Shown: positions 42,321-52,991 of the stretch, piece by piece
How positions within the stretch are numbered: the stretch's first letter is position 1
Layout: every line of letters begins with the position of its first letter
From: Lachnospiraceae bacterium
GTDB lineage: Bacteria > Bacillota > Clostridia > Lachnospirales > Lachnospiraceae
Assembly (NCBI GenBank): GCA_017517305.1
Contig: JAFWZV010000020.1
Location: forward strand, 111,634 to 175,633
Direction: 5' to 3'
Length of the DNA: 64,000 bases
Made by a program: the position numbers and the translations under genes
Notes under the pieces: generated by a model
What the model saw: the letters and a program-made list of their open reading frames with translations, nothing else
What the model was told of the DNA's origin: nothing
Database searches by the model: none

Positions 42321-42487
42321 GAACTGAGGAAAGTTCGGTACTTAATAATGCGTATCGCAGGGTAACACCTGTGTATATAAATATGGAATCCCCCCAAGAT
42401 TCATATTAGTGTCTTTTAAAGACACACATTTCTCCTTCGCGTTATAATATAACGCAGAAAAATCCGCTCTCCCCAAGCGGATTTTTT
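42321..42487 (+). ncRNA. candidate structured non-coding RNA
   Basis: About 165 bases without coding potential form a series of hairpins: GAAC/GTTC (42321-42336), CAGG/CCTG near 42360, ATAT-GAATC/GATTCATAT around 42385-42407 with a C-rich loop, GTGTCTTT/AAAGACAC (42409-42425), GCGTTATA/TATAACGC (42439-42454), and a final terminator (42461-42487). Several helices in a row ending in a T-run suggest an independent transcript or a riboswitch-like leader cut off by its terminator. It matches no family that I can name. Confidence 0.45.
42461..42487 (+). terminator. intrinsic terminator of the candidate ncRNA
   Basis: AATCCGCT (42461-42468) pairs with AGCGGATT (42476-42483), followed by T to 42487. 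Confidence 0.8.
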
Positions 42488-42523
42488 ACTTTAGATGAAA
42501 ATCTTAAGACACCAAAGATGAAG

Positions 42524-42560
42524 ATAGCGTCAGGCTAATGCCTGACGCTATTTTAGTTTT
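42524..42560. terminator. terminator hairpin near the end of the TetR gene
   Basis: ATAGCGTCAGGC (42524-42535) pairs perfectly with GCCTGACGCTAT (42540-42551), followed on the plus strand by TTTTAGTTTT. It lies just past the stop of the minus-strand TetR gene and may insulate both directions. Confidence 0.65.
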
Positions 42561-42566
42561 ACCATA

Positions 42567-43109
42567 TTAATATTTTCCTTTATAGGAATTGTTAACAATA
42601 TTTGTAATGTCTGTAATTATCTTTACAACACGCTCCTGGTCGATGGTTTTGTACTGCTGATAAGCATTGTAACAACCATGTACTAGGTAGGTTATATAAA
42701 TATTTGTTTTTAAATCTGCACGAAGCTCAGGATGCTGCTTATAAATAGCTGCCTTAACGCCTGACTCAATACCTGAGGTAAGGATACCAGTTCTTGAACC
42801 GCTGAATAAAGTCTTAAATGGCTGCCCTAAGGCTAGGGCTCTGTTGAATATATCGAAAGCTATTGCACTTAAGCTCTCCAGTACATTTTCAGGGTATTCA
42901 ACATCCTTCATAATGTCAGCAATAAGCTCCTGCTCAATCTGCTCCGTAAGATCATAAATATCCTTATAGTGAAGATAAAAGGTCTGCTTACTAATCTGAG
43001 CTTTGTCAGTAAGCTCCTTAACCGTAATCTTTTCGATTGGCTTTTTCTCCCTAAGCTCTATGTATGCATTGAAAATGTTGTTCTTAGTTTTTTGAATTCT
43101 TAAGTCCAT
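42567..43109 (-). CDS. TetR-family transcriptional regulator
   Basis: A 180-residue protein with an N-terminal helix-turn-helix ('IEKITVKELTDKAQISKQTFYLHYKDIYDL', ~20-50) and a helical C-terminal domain like the DhaS/TetR_C type. An inverted-repeat-rich intergenic region lies just upstream and is probably its own operator. The divergent gene is the HD-domain protein, about 240 bases away. No ligand can be assigned. Confidence 0.9.
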   Translation of the reverse strand: MDLRIQKTKNNIFNAYIELREKKPIEKITVKELTDKAQISKQTFYLHYKDIYDLTEQIEQELIADIMKDVEYPENVLESLSAIAFDIFNRALALGQPFKTLFSGSRTGILTSGIESGVKAAIYKQHPELRADLKTNIYITYLVHGCYNAYQQYKTIDQERVVKIITDITNIVNNSYKGKY

Positions 43110-43147
43110 TGACTAAAACCTCCAAATCATCAAATAATTGTCTTAAT

Positions 43148-43223
43148 AATTTTGACAGTAAAAAAACTGACTATAGTAAAAATATAGTCAATTATAGTAC
43201 ATTAGACAAAAAAAGTCAAAATT
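43148..43223. promoter_or_regulatory. nested inverted repeats, candidate TetR operator
   Basis: AATTTTGAC (43148-43156) is complementary to GTCAAAATT (43215-43223), and inside TGACTATA (43168-43175) is complementary to TATAGTCA (43183-43190). The position, about 40-110 bases upstream of the TetR start, suits autoregulation and control of the divergent operon. Confidence 0.5.
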
Positions 43224-43346
43224 ATACTGTGGTAAAGATTTCTTTAGATGAAAAAATATATATTTTTATAATTACATTTATGTATATTTCTGTTAAGATA
43301 TGGGTTAAGAAGCGAAAAATGTGTTTGTTAGGTGAAGGAGAAAAAT

Positions 43347-43784
43347 ATGTTATACACAAAGCTTACAATTAAAGCTATGAGACTTGCCTATGAAGCTCAC
43401 AAGGAGCAGTTTGATAAGGGTGGAGTTCCTTATATCTTCCATCCATATCATATTGCGGAGCAGCTTGATGAAGAATATGATGTTTGTGTAGCATTGTTAC
43501 ATGATGTGGTGGAGGATACAGAGGTTACTTTGGAGGATCTTGAAAATGCTGGATTTCCAAAGGAAGTGGTAGAAGCAGTTGGTCTTATGACTAGAGATAA
43601 GGAAACTAATTATCTGGATTATGTTAGAAGGCTTAAGTCAAACCCTATAGCTAAGAAGGTTAAGCTACTCGACTTAGCACATAATACTGACCCCACTAGG
43701 TTAGTTGAAGACAAGGAGAAAAGTGCAAGTCTTCTTGATAGATATGCCAAGGCAAAGGCAATACTTTTAGACGAAATGGAATGA
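43347..43784 (+). CDS. HD-domain phosphohydrolase (SpoT-like hydrolase fold)
   Basis: A 145-residue protein with the metal-binding HD arrangement of the SpoT hydrolase domain: 'AMRLAYEAHKEQFDKGGVPYIFHPYHIAEQL' (His and His), 'VALLHDVVEDT' (His-Asp), and 'KLLDLAHNTDPTRL' (Asp). It has no synthetase or TGS domain and resembles small alarmone hydrolases, which cut ppGpp, but a different phosphate ester is possible. AAGGAG seven bases before the ATG at 43347 decides the start; a GTG at 43332 is in frame. Endonuclease III follows four bases later. Confidence 0.8.
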   Translation: MLYTKLTIKAMRLAYEAHKEQFDKGGVPYIFHPYHIAEQLDEEYDVCVALLHDVVEDTEVTLEDLENAGFPKEVVEAVGLMTRDKETNYLDYVRRLKSNPIAKKVKLLDLAHNTDPTRLVEDKEKSASLLDRYAKAKAILLDEME

Positions 43785-43788
43785 TGAG

Positions 43789-44424
43789 ATGACTAAGAAG
43801 CAGCGTGCCCTAGAGGTGATAGAGCGACTAAAAAAGGAATATCCATTGGCAGAATGTACATTAGAGTATGATGAGGCATGGAAGCTTTTGGTGGAGGTGC
43901 GTCTGGCAGCTCAGTGTACAGATGCCAGGGTAAATGAGGTGGTGAAAGGCTTGTATGCCAAGTATCCTACTGTTAAAGCACTTAGCGAAGCTAGTGTTGA
44001 GGATATAGAAGCCATAGTAAGACCGTGCGGCTTGGGAAGAAGTAAGGCTAGAGATATAAGTGCCTGTATGAAGATTCTCCATGAAAAATATAATGATGTT
44101 GTGCCCTCGGATTTTGATGAGTTACTTTCTCTGCCAGGAGTAGGCAGAAAAAGTGCCAATTTAATTGTTGGAGATGTCTATGGTAAACCGGCTATAGTTA
44201 CAGACACACATTGTATTAGAATTACTAACCGCATAGGTTTAGTTGAGGGAACTAAGGATCCTAAGAAGGTGGAGATGGCTCTTTGGAAGATACTTCCACC
44301 AGAGGAGGGAAATGATTTCTGTCACAGAATTGTATATCATGGAAGAGCAGTATGTACTGCCAGAACTAAGCCTTACTGTGACAAGTGTTGTTTAAATGAT
44401 ATATGTAAAAAGGTTGGAGTATAG
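43789..44424 (+). CDS. nth: endonuclease III
   Basis: A 211-residue DNA glycosylase/AP lyase. The helix-hairpin-helix 'LPGVGRKSANLIV' carries the catalytic lysine, and 'VTDTHCIRITNRIGLV' the catalytic aspartate. The C-terminal [4Fe-4S] ligands read 'CTARTKPYCDKCCLNDIC', with seven residues between the first two cysteines instead of the usual six. It removes oxidised pyrimidines. It belongs to an operon running from the HD gene to glycerol kinase, with very short gaps. Confidence 0.95.
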   Translation: MTKKQRALEVIERLKKEYPLAECTLEYDEAWKLLVEVRLAAQCTDARVNEVVKGLYAKYPTVKALSEASVEDIEAIVRPCGLGRSKARDISACMKILHEKYNDVVPSDFDELLSLPGVGRKSANLIVGDVYGKPAIVTDTHCIRITNRIGLVEGTKDPKKVEMALWKILPPEEGNDFCHRIVYHGRAVCTARTKPYCDKCCLNDICKKVGV

Positions 44425-44447
44425 ATAATTTACTAGGAAGAAAAACT

Positions 44448-45146
44448 ATGAGTGATTTTAAGTTAGAGGATATAATTGGAGTAATATTTGATTTTAATGG
44501 AACCATGTTTTTTGATTCTGAGAAGCATATCAAGGCGTGGACCATGTATATAGAGGAGTTAACAGGGGAAGAGTTAACTGAAAAAGAGATTAATAGATAT
44601 GTTAAGAATATGTCTGGAAGACAGCTTATAGAGTATTATCTGGGCTATGACATATCAGATGATATGTACGAGCAGTTATCTGAGGAAAAGGAAAACATTT
44701 ATAGAAGACTTTGTATAGCGGATAAGGATAACCTACATTTGGCTCCAGGGTTGGAGAAGTTCTTGGATTATTTGGCAGAGTATAATATTCCAAGAACCAT
44801 AGCAACTACTGCACCTATGTCAAATGTGATGTTTTATTTTGAAACCTTTGACTTGTATAGATGGTTTGACACAGATAAGCTGGTTTTTCATGATAAGAGA
44901 CTAAGAGATAAGCCATTTCCAGATCAGTATTTGGTGGCTTGTAAAATGATTAATAAAGAACCTGGAAAATGTATGGTTTTCGAGGATTCTGAGTCAGGAA
45001 TTAAATCTGCTACTGCAGCAGGAATAAAATATATTATTGGAGTTAGTGGTGATAATCCTATGCTTGATGCAACCGCTTATGATACTGTCAAGGTGGTAAT
45101 TAAGGATTATGAGGAGCTTGGACAGGACTTTGACCTGCCTACATAG
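44448..45146 (+). CDS. HAD-superfamily hydrolase (phosphoglucomutase-like)
   Basis: A 232-residue HAD protein: motif I 'FDFNGTMFFDS' (Asp nucleophile), motif II threonine in 'RTIATTAP', motif III lysine in 'KRLRDKPFPD', motif IV 'VFEDSESGIKSATAAG'. The cap lies between residues ~20 and 90. It is of the beta-phosphoglucomutase/phosphatase class; substrate unknown. Its first motif has Asn in place of the more common Asp (DFNGT), as in many phosphatases of this branch. Confidence 0.85.
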   Translation: MSDFKLEDIIGVIFDFNGTMFFDSEKHIKAWTMYIEELTGEELTEKEINRYVKNMSGRQLIEYYLGYDISDDMYEQLSEEKENIYRRLCIADKDNLHLAPGLEKFLDYLAEYNIPRTIATTAPMSNVMFYFETFDLYRWFDTDKLVFHDKRLRDKPFPDQYLVACKMINKEPGKCMVFEDSESGIKSATAAGIKYIIGVSGDNPMLDATAYDTVKVVIKDYEELGQDFDLPT

Positions 45147-45165
45147 TGTGAAAAGGGGGAACATA

Positions 45166-46089
45166 ATGTCATACAGATATCAGCAGTTTAAAATATTTTC
45201 TACAAGAGACAATCTTCAGCTAGATGCACTGGCTTGTATACCAGATAAGATAGTGGGAGTTCTTCAGATTACTCATGGAATGTGCGAGATGAAGGAACGA
45301 TACAAAACATTTATGGGCTATATGGCTGATAAGGGATATCTCTGTGTTATTCACGACCATAGAGGACATGGTGAAAGTATAAAATCAGATGAGGATTTGG
45401 GATATTTTTATGATGGCGGATATAAGGCTATGGTTGAGGATATATTTACAATTATGGGGGCTGTAAAGGCTCATCTTGCACCTGATATTCCTTATGTTTT
45501 GTTAGGACATAGTATGGGTGCTTTGGCTTCTAGAGTTTTTATGAAGAAATATGATTATCACATAGATAAGCTGATTTTAATTGGTAATCCATCCAAACCA
45601 TTTCTCACAGATTTTGGAAGCTTTTTGGCTAAGATAATAGGTGATGTGAAGGGTAAGAAGCAGCATTCTAAGCTTTTGGATTGGATTACTATAGATTCTC
45701 CTTATGAGAGCAAATTCAAGGAGGATGGAATAAAGTTTGCTTGGATGACTTCAGATTTAGAGGAGGTAAAGCGTTTTAATGCTAATCCAAAATGTGGATT
45801 TCCATTTACCATATCAGGCTATGGTGAGCTGGCTAAGTTGACACATGATGCTTACACCAAGGACGGCTGGGGACTTAAGAATCCAGACATTCCTATACTT
45901 ATTGCTTCAGGTAAGGAGGATCCTTGCCATATGGGACCTAGAAGCTTTGGTAAGAGTGTTCATCATCTAAAGGCAGTGGGGTATAATAATATAAAAGCAA
46001 GACTGTATGGAAGAATGCGCCACGAAATTCTGAATGAAAAGGATAAAATAAGGGTATATAAGGATATATATAATTTTATCAAGGAATAA
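45166..46089 (+). CDS. alpha/beta hydrolase (lysophospholipase/monoacylglycerol lipase type)
   Basis: A 307-residue soluble hydrolase. The oxyanion strand is in 'QITHGMCEMKERY', and 'DHRGHGES' and the nucleophile elbow 'LGHSMGAL' (catalytic Ser) follow; the acid is probably in 'ASGKEDPC' and the base is the histidine of 'RMRHEILNE'. The layout is that of Hydrolase_4 lipases. Position upstream of glycerol kinase fits release of glycerol from lipids, which is an inference. AAGGGGGA precedes the ATG at 45166; the longer frame starting inside the HAD gene is not supported. Confidence 0.88.
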   Translation: MSYRYQQFKIFSTRDNLQLDALACIPDKIVGVLQITHGMCEMKERYKTFMGYMADKGYLCVIHDHRGHGESIKSDEDLGYFYDGGYKAMVEDIFTIMGAVKAHLAPDIPYVLLGHSMGALASRVFMKKYDYHIDKLILIGNPSKPFLTDFGSFLAKIIGDVKGKKQHSKLLDWITIDSPYESKFKEDGIKFAWMTSDLEEVKRFNANPKCGFPFTISGYGELAKLTHDAYTKDGWGLKNPDIPILIASGKEDPCHMGPRSFGKSVHHLKAVGYNNIKARLYGRMRHEILNEKDKIRVYKDIYNFIKE

Positions 46090-46099
46090 GGTGGAATAA

Positions 46100-48272
<2,173 letters not shown>

Positions 48273-48296
48273 TACAAATATTAAGGGGATAAAATA

Positions 48297-49004
48297 ATGA
48301 GTGGTAATGGAAAAAATAAAGTTTCAGATGCAATATTATCTATAGTGTTTTTGATGTGGTTTGTGGCATCTATAGTGTTGCTGATATATTTTGCTAAAAC
48401 AGGTAAGACAGCCCTTACATTAGCTGTGTTTGGACAATACTTTTTGGTGTTTGGTATAATTGGATTGGTAAGTACAATATCTAATAATGGATTTAAGCTT
48501 AGATGTCTTCCTATTCTTTTGTTCCCGTTGGTAGGCTTAGGTGGAATAGCAGGTGGAATAATTATTCAGTATGGCTCTGAGGAGTTTAAGAAAAGGTGCA
48601 CAGATGCTGTACCAATGATATTCATTGTGTTGTTTATTGTAATAGGTGTATTCCTAATAATAGCAGGGTTATACAGTTCCTTATTCCTTAAGCTTACCTG
48701 CACAGAGTATGTAAATGCTGAGTGTGTAGAGGTAAAAAAACAGTATACTAGTAATCATTATGAAACATACTGTCCTGTATACAGCTTTAGCTACAATGGG
48801 CAGAATTATATGGTATGTAATGATATATATACAAATCGTTTCATTCCAGCAGTTGGGCAAAGCTATGAAGTGTACATAAATCCAAACAATCCTATGAAAA
48901 TATATGAACCCCTTAGGTCTATGCACACAGGACTGTATATGGCTATATTGGGCGTGTTTATAGTATGCTTTATGGGCTTTGTGCTATATATGATGAACAA
49001 ATAG
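48297..49004 (+). CDS. DUF3592-type membrane protein
   Basis: A 235-residue protein with two N-terminal hydrophobic helices (~13-34, ~38-60), a further pair around 65-85 and 100-125, a soluble loop with 'YETYCPVYSFSYNGQNYMV' and 'VGQSYEVYINPNNPMKIYEP', and a last helix at ~208-230. The loop matches the DUF3592 pattern. Function unknown. Confidence 0.7.
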   Translation: MSGNGKNKVSDAILSIVFLMWFVASIVLLIYFAKTGKTALTLAVFGQYFLVFGIIGLVSTISNNGFKLRCLPILLFPLVGLGGIAGGIIIQYGSEEFKKRCTDAVPMIFIVLFIVIGVFLIIAGLYSSLFLKLTCTEYVNAECVEVKKQYTSNHYETYCPVYSFSYNGQNYMVCNDIYTNRFIPAVGQSYEVYINPNNPMKIYEPLRSMHTGLYMAILGVFIVCFMGFVLYMMNK

Positions 49005-49049
49005 GAAGGGTCAAGGACCTGTATTATTTTATGAAGAGGAGAATTAATT

Positions 49050-49274
49050 ATGAATCCTATGGCATTAATGAAGATAAAAGGATTAGTTGATAAGTTTAAA
49101 AGTAATCATCCAAAGGTTCCGCTATTTTTTAATGATGCAGCTAGAAGCATTGGAGAGGGCAGTATTATAGAGATTAATATAACTACTGCTGAGGGCAGAA
49201 ACCTTTGTACAAATATGAGAGTTACTAAGGAAGATTTAGAGCTGGTGGAGCAACTTAAAAACTTGAATAATTAA
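49050..49274 (+). CDS. small conserved-looking protein of unknown function
   Basis: A 74-residue soluble protein starting 'MNPMALMKIKGLVDKFKSNHPKVPLFF' and containing 'EGSIIEINITTAEGRNLCTNMRVTKEDLELVEQL'. Similar short proteins occur, as I remember, in many Lachnospiraceae, but no function is known. GAGGAG precedes the ATG. It lies between two membrane-protein genes in the same direction. Confidence 0.65.
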   Translation: MNPMALMKIKGLVDKFKSNHPKVPLFFNDAARSIGEGSIIEINITTAEGRNLCTNMRVTKEDLELVEQLKNLNN

Positions 49275-49296
49275 TTACAGAAGAGAAGGATATAAT

Positions 49297-50349
49297 ATGA
49301 TATTAGGTGACGTATCAACAGGTAGAGAAAATAATCTAAATTTTATGAGATTTGTGGCGGCTTCATTGGTTATATTCAGCCATTGTGTACCCTTTAGCTT
49401 AGGAAAAGGCAATTCAGATGTGTTAAATACCTTCTCTAAAGGGGAGATGACCTTTGGTGGTCTTGCAGTTAGTTTGTTCTTCTTCTTTGGAGGCTTTTTA
49501 ATTGCTAGAAGTGTGCAGAGAACAAAAACAGCAAAGGATTATTTTAAGGCCAGACTTATTAGAATAATACCTTGCTTGTTCGTGGTGGTAGCCCTATGTG
49601 CTTTGGTTCTTGGCCCCATTATCACAACTTTATCTTTGAAGGAATATTACACCAATGTAGGGACTTATAAATATTTGTTGAATTCAGTGTTTATATTAGT
49701 ACATAATCTTCCTGGAGTTTTTACTGAAAATGTATTTGATGCATCGGTAAATGGTCCTCTATGGACTTTACCAGTTGAGTTTTTGTGCTATGTAGCATGC
49801 TTTGTAGTATACAAGCTGGGACTTCTTGATGAGAAAAAATTAAAATGGACAATACCTGTTGTGCTTGTGGGCTATGTGGGAGTTTGGTATATATTCCATA
49901 CTAATACTGTATTGTTTGCAGCAGTAAGACCAGCTTTGTTATTCTATATAGGTATGCTTTGCTATGTTTATCGAGATAAGATTAAGCTTAATGGCAAGGT
50001 GGCTATGCTTTGTGTTGTAGGCTACTTACTTAGCTGTATGTTAGGTATCCTAAAGATAACTGTATATTTTCTACTGCCATATATATTTCTTTGTTTGGCT
50101 TTTGGAACTAAGAAAAAGCTTAGCAAATTTGGAAGTAAGGCAGAGATATCCTATGGTATGTACCTCTTAGGAAGTCCTATTCAGCAGACTATTACTATGT
50201 TGTTTGGTGGTTCTATGATTCCGGCAGTTAATTTCGTAATAGCATTGCCTATAGATATATTGCTGGCATACCTGCTTTGGATGTTGGTTGAGCGTCCAAT
50301 TAATAAGTTTATTCACAAATCTAATAAGAAGGAACAAGCTAATGGCTGA
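49297..50349 (+). CDS. acyltransferase 3 family membrane protein
   Basis: A 350-residue integral membrane protein with about ten helices. The N-terminal 'NFMRFVAASLVIFSHC' carries the conserved Arg and His of acyltransferase-3 enzymes, and 'FFGGFLIARS' and 'NGPLWTLPVEFLCYV' are further family marks. These enzymes O-acetylate surface polysaccharides or lipids. The substrate cannot be inferred from neighbours. It overlaps the next gene by eight bases. Confidence 0.9.
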   Translation: MILGDVSTGRENNLNFMRFVAASLVIFSHCVPFSLGKGNSDVLNTFSKGEMTFGGLAVSLFFFFGGFLIARSVQRTKTAKDYFKARLIRIIPCLFVVVALCALVLGPIITTLSLKEYYTNVGTYKYLLNSVFILVHNLPGVFTENVFDASVNGPLWTLPVEFLCYVACFVVYKLGLLDEKKLKWTIPVVLVGYVGVWYIFHTNTVLFAAVRPALLFYIGMLCYVYRDKIKLNGKVAMLCVVGYLLSCMLGILKITVYFLLPYIFLCLAFGTKKKLSKFGSKAEISYGMYLLGSPIQQTITMLFGGSMIPAVNFVIALPIDILLAYLLWMLVERPINKFIHKSNKKEQANG

Positions 50350-50692
50350 TAAAGATAAGTTGGTAAAAATATCAGATATAATACTGTTTGTAGTGATTTT
50401 AGCAATAGGTATAATTGGGCTTATATATATTATTTCCAACAAAGAAAAAGGAGCCCAACTTCGAATATCTGTTGATGGTGAAGTTGTGGAGGAGTTTTAT
50501 CTATCAGAGGATATAGAACACAAGATAACTACCAAGCAGGGGATAAACCTTGTTGTAGTAAAAAATGGCGTTGTGGATGTTGTGGATGCAGATTGCCCTG
50601 ATAAAATATGTGTACATCACGTGCCTATAGATTCTGTGGGAGAGACTATAATATGTCTGCCTCACAAGCTTGTTGTGGAGATAGTAGAGTAG
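50342..50692 (+). CDS. NusG domain II-containing membrane-anchored protein
   Basis: A 116-residue protein with one N-terminal helix (~10-30) and an outside domain with 'ISVDGEVVEEFYLSEDIEHKI', 'NLVVVKNGVVDVVDADCPDKICVHHVPI' and 'ICLPHKLVVEIV', the NusG_II (DUF1312) pattern. The 'DCPDKICVHH' segment holds a Cys-x4-Cys pair. In clostridia this gene frequently stands with a Gx transporter, ApbE and rnf genes, as here. AAGGA precedes the ATG at 50342. Confidence 0.85.
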   Translation: MADKDKLVKISDIILFVVILAIGIIGLIYIISNKEKGAQLRISVDGEVVEEFYLSEDIEHKITTKQGINLVVVKNGVVDVVDADCPDKICVHHVPIDSVGETIICLPHKLVVEIVE

Positions 50693-50736
50693 TGTTTTTT
50701 ATATCAGCATAAGAAACAGTAAAATCATAGAAAAAT

Positions 50737-51321
50737 ATGAGTATGAAAAACAGTAAAATTGTGGAAAACAATATGAACACAGATATGAAGACAGAAGATA
50801 CTAAAAATTCAATATCCCCCAAAAAATACTCTGGTAAGTCCAATAAAGAAATTGCCCTTACTGGAGTTTTTATTGCACTAGCCATGATTTTATCTTATTT
50901 GGAAAGCTTGGTTCCTATAAGCTTTGCAGTGCCAGGTATAAAGCTTGGTTTGGCTAATCTGGTTACTATAGTTGCTTTGTACAAGCTAGGTCTTAAGGAC
51001 ACTATAATCATAAGTGTAGGAAGAATTCTTCTGTCAGGAGTTCTCTTCGGAAATATGATGGTGATAATCTATAGCTTAGCTGGAGCATTTCTAAGTATAT
51101 TAGTGATGGTGCTGGTGAAAAGGACGAAGATATTCTCAGCTACCGGAGTGAGCATATGTGGAGCTATAGCACATAATTTTGGCCAGATAATTGTTGCAGT
51201 AATAACTCTAGAGAATATGAATATAATGTACTACATGATAGTACTTGCCATAGCAGGAGCAATTACTGGTGCAGTTATAGGAATTCTTGCAGGGATGATA
51301 ATACGTAATATACGAATGTAA
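50737..51321 (+). CDS. Gx transporter family protein (Hpre_diP_synt_I)
   Basis: A 194-residue protein with a charged N-terminal ~45 residues and five or six helices. 'VFIALAMILSYLESLVPI', 'PGIKLGLANLVTIVAL' and 'GRILLSGVLFGN' match the Gx-transporter (heptaprenyl diphosphate synthase component I) family, related to energy-coupling S components. The substrate is unknown; linkage to NusG-II and rnf genes is conserved in clostridia. The exact start is uncertain since no clear ribosome-binding site precedes ATG 50737. Confidence 0.82.
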   Translation: MSMKNSKIVENNMNTDMKTEDTKNSISPKKYSGKSNKEIALTGVFIALAMILSYLESLVPISFAVPGIKLGLANLVTIVALYKLGLKDTIIISVGRILLSGVLFGNMMVIIYSLAGAFLSILVMVLVKRTKIFSATGVSICGAIAHNFGQIIVAVITLENMNIMYYMIVLAIAGAITGAVIGILAGMIIRNIRM

Positions 51322-51351
51322 ATAATATGATAAGTGAAATTAAGCAACTGT

Positions 51352-51449
51352 GGGTATATGAGGTTGCAAAACATGCTATATACCCCAAAAATAAATAAGA
51401 GATATGTGTCGCGGGTATGTGGGATGAAATATGTTCCTGTATACCCGCG
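51352..51449. repeat. two hairpin repeats of the dispersed family
   Basis: Unit 51352-51385 (GGGTATATG...TATATACCC) and unit 51410-51449 (CGCGGGTATGTG...TGTATACCCGCG) have the same ends as the 38.2 kb units and a ~60-bp period. They lie between the Gx transporter gene and the rnf promoter. Confidence 0.7.
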
Positions 51450-51547
51450 ATTTATAAAATAGCACATTTAGTAAACAAATCCCAATATTTCCACGAAAAA
51501 ACACTAAATATAGTAAGTAACTAGCTTAATTATGTTGTAAAAATAGG

Positions 51548-51608
51548 TATAATGTATTAAAATATTGAGAGAATTTATCAAAATGATTAAATATATTAAT
51601 CATTTTTT
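51548..51608 (+). promoter_or_regulatory. rnf promoter with leader terminator (attenuator candidate)
   Basis: TATAAT at 51548-51553 is a likely -10. Downstream, AAATGATTAA (51581-51590) pairs perfectly with TTAATCATTT (51596-51605) followed by T to 51608, a terminator-like hairpin 50 bases before the rnfC start. This suggests that rnf expression may be set by attenuation; the AT-rich stem is weak. Confidence 0.45.
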
Positions 51609-51657
51609 CATTTTGATATAGTTTGTAAAAATTATCAAACATAGTGGGGTCGATAAG

Positions 51658-52980
51658 ATGAAGTTTACATTTAAAGGTGGAATTCATCCTTATGAGGGTA
51701 AGGAGCTTACTGAGGATAAGGATGTAAAGGAATATCTTCCTAAGGGAGATATGGTGTATCCACTAAGTCAGCATATTGGCGCTCCTGCGAAGCCTGTGGT
51801 TAAAAAGGGCGACAGAGTTTTGGTGGGACAGCTTATAGCTGAGGCAGGTGGATTTGTGTCGGCGAATATTCATTCGTCAGTATCAGGTACAGTTAAGGTA
51901 ATTGAAAATCGTTTAACCTCTTCAGGTTCAAAGGTTAATTCCATTGTAATTGAAAATGATGGACAGTTTGAGGAAGCAGACTTTGCAACTAATGCTATTA
52001 GTAAGCCTTTAAATGAGCTTACTAAGGAGGAAATTTTAGAGGCCATTAAGTCAGCTGGTGTAGTTGGTATGGGTGGAGCCGGTTTCCCAACACACGTTAA
52101 GCTTAGTCCAAAGGAGCCTGATAAGATTGACACTATTATTGTGAATGCATCAGAGTGTGAGCCTTATCTTACTTCAGATTACAGAAGAATAATAGATGAA
52201 GCTGATAAGGTAATTGGTGGTCTTGAAATTGTACTTACTATGTTCCCTGGTGCTAAGGGAATTATCGGTATAGAGGACAATAAGCCTAAGGCTATAAAGC
52301 TTCTTAAGGAGAAGCTTGCAGGTAGAACTGATATTATTGTCAATGCTCTTAAGACCAAATATCCTGAAGGTGCAGAGCGTCAGCTTATCTATGCTAATAC
52401 AGGTAGATATATTAACTCTAATATGCTTCCTGCAGACGCAGGCTGTATCGTACATAACGTTGATACAGTTTATGCAATTTACGAGGCAGTTAGAGAGGGA
52501 AGACCTCTTATAGATAGACTTGTTACAGTGTCAGGTGATGCCATAACAGAGCCAACTAACTTTGTGGTTAGAATGGGTACCTCATATAAGGAGCTTATAG
52601 AGGCAGCAGGTGGCTTTAAGGGAACACCTGACAAGGTTATTGCTGGTGGTCCTATGATGGGTAAGGCAATCTATGAGCTTGACCTTCCTGCAACAAAGTC
52701 TTCATCAGCAATTCTTTGTATGTCAAAGGATGAGGTGGCAGAGTATGAACCAAGTGCATGTATTAGATGTGGTCGTTGTGTGGACGTATGTCCTGGAAGA
52801 GTTATGCCTAATGCACTGGCAAATGCAGTGGAACGAGATGATATGGATACATTTATGTCCTTAAATGGTATGGAGTGCTGTGAGTGCGGTTGCTGCTCAT
52901 ATATTTGTCCGGCCAAGAGACATTTGACACAGACTATAGCTGGAGCAAGAAAGCTAGTTCTTGCAAGCCGTAAGAAATAG
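51658..52980 (+). CDS. rnfC: Rnf complex subunit RnfC
   Basis: A 440-residue peripheral subunit of the ferredoxin:NAD+ oxidoreductase. The N-terminal 'FKGGIHPYEGKELT' and 'GMGGAGFPTHVKL' (flavin/NAD-binding, Nuo51-like) precede an SLBB region. Two ferredoxin-type [4Fe-4S] motifs follow: 'CIRCGRCVDVCPGRVMP' (~366) and 'CCECGCCSYICPAKRHL' (~405). RnfC is the NAD+ reducing site. The complex couples ferredoxin oxidation to Na+ or H+ export. First gene of a tight operon. Confidence 0.95.
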   Translation: MKFTFKGGIHPYEGKELTEDKDVKEYLPKGDMVYPLSQHIGAPAKPVVKKGDRVLVGQLIAEAGGFVSANIHSSVSGTVKVIENRLTSSGSKVNSIVIENDGQFEEADFATNAISKPLNELTKEEILEAIKSAGVVGMGGAGFPTHVKLSPKEPDKIDTIIVNASECEPYLTSDYRRIIDEADKVIGGLEIVLTMFPGAKGIIGIEDNKPKAIKLLKEKLAGRTDIIVNALKTKYPEGAERQLIYANTGRYINSNMLPADAGCIVHNVDTVYAIYEAVREGRPLIDRLVTVSGDAITEPTNFVVRMGTSYKELIEAAGGFKGTPDKVIAGGPMMGKAIYELDLPATKSSSAILCMSKDEVAEYEPSACIRCGRCVDVCPGRVMPNALANAVERDDMDTFMSLNGMECCECGCCSYICPAKRHLTQTIAGARKLVLASRKK

Positions 52981-52991
52981 GAGGAACCGTA

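Noticed and set aside
42324-42336. GAGGAAAGTTCGG resembling the P4 region of RNase P RNA
   Set aside because: No partner P4 strand or other RNase P elements occur, and the region is far too short.
43109-43372. 87-codon plus-strand frame between the TetR and HD genes
   Set aside because: Low-complexity Asn/Lys/Ser content, no ribosome-binding site, and it runs through the operator repeats and the true start of the HD gene.
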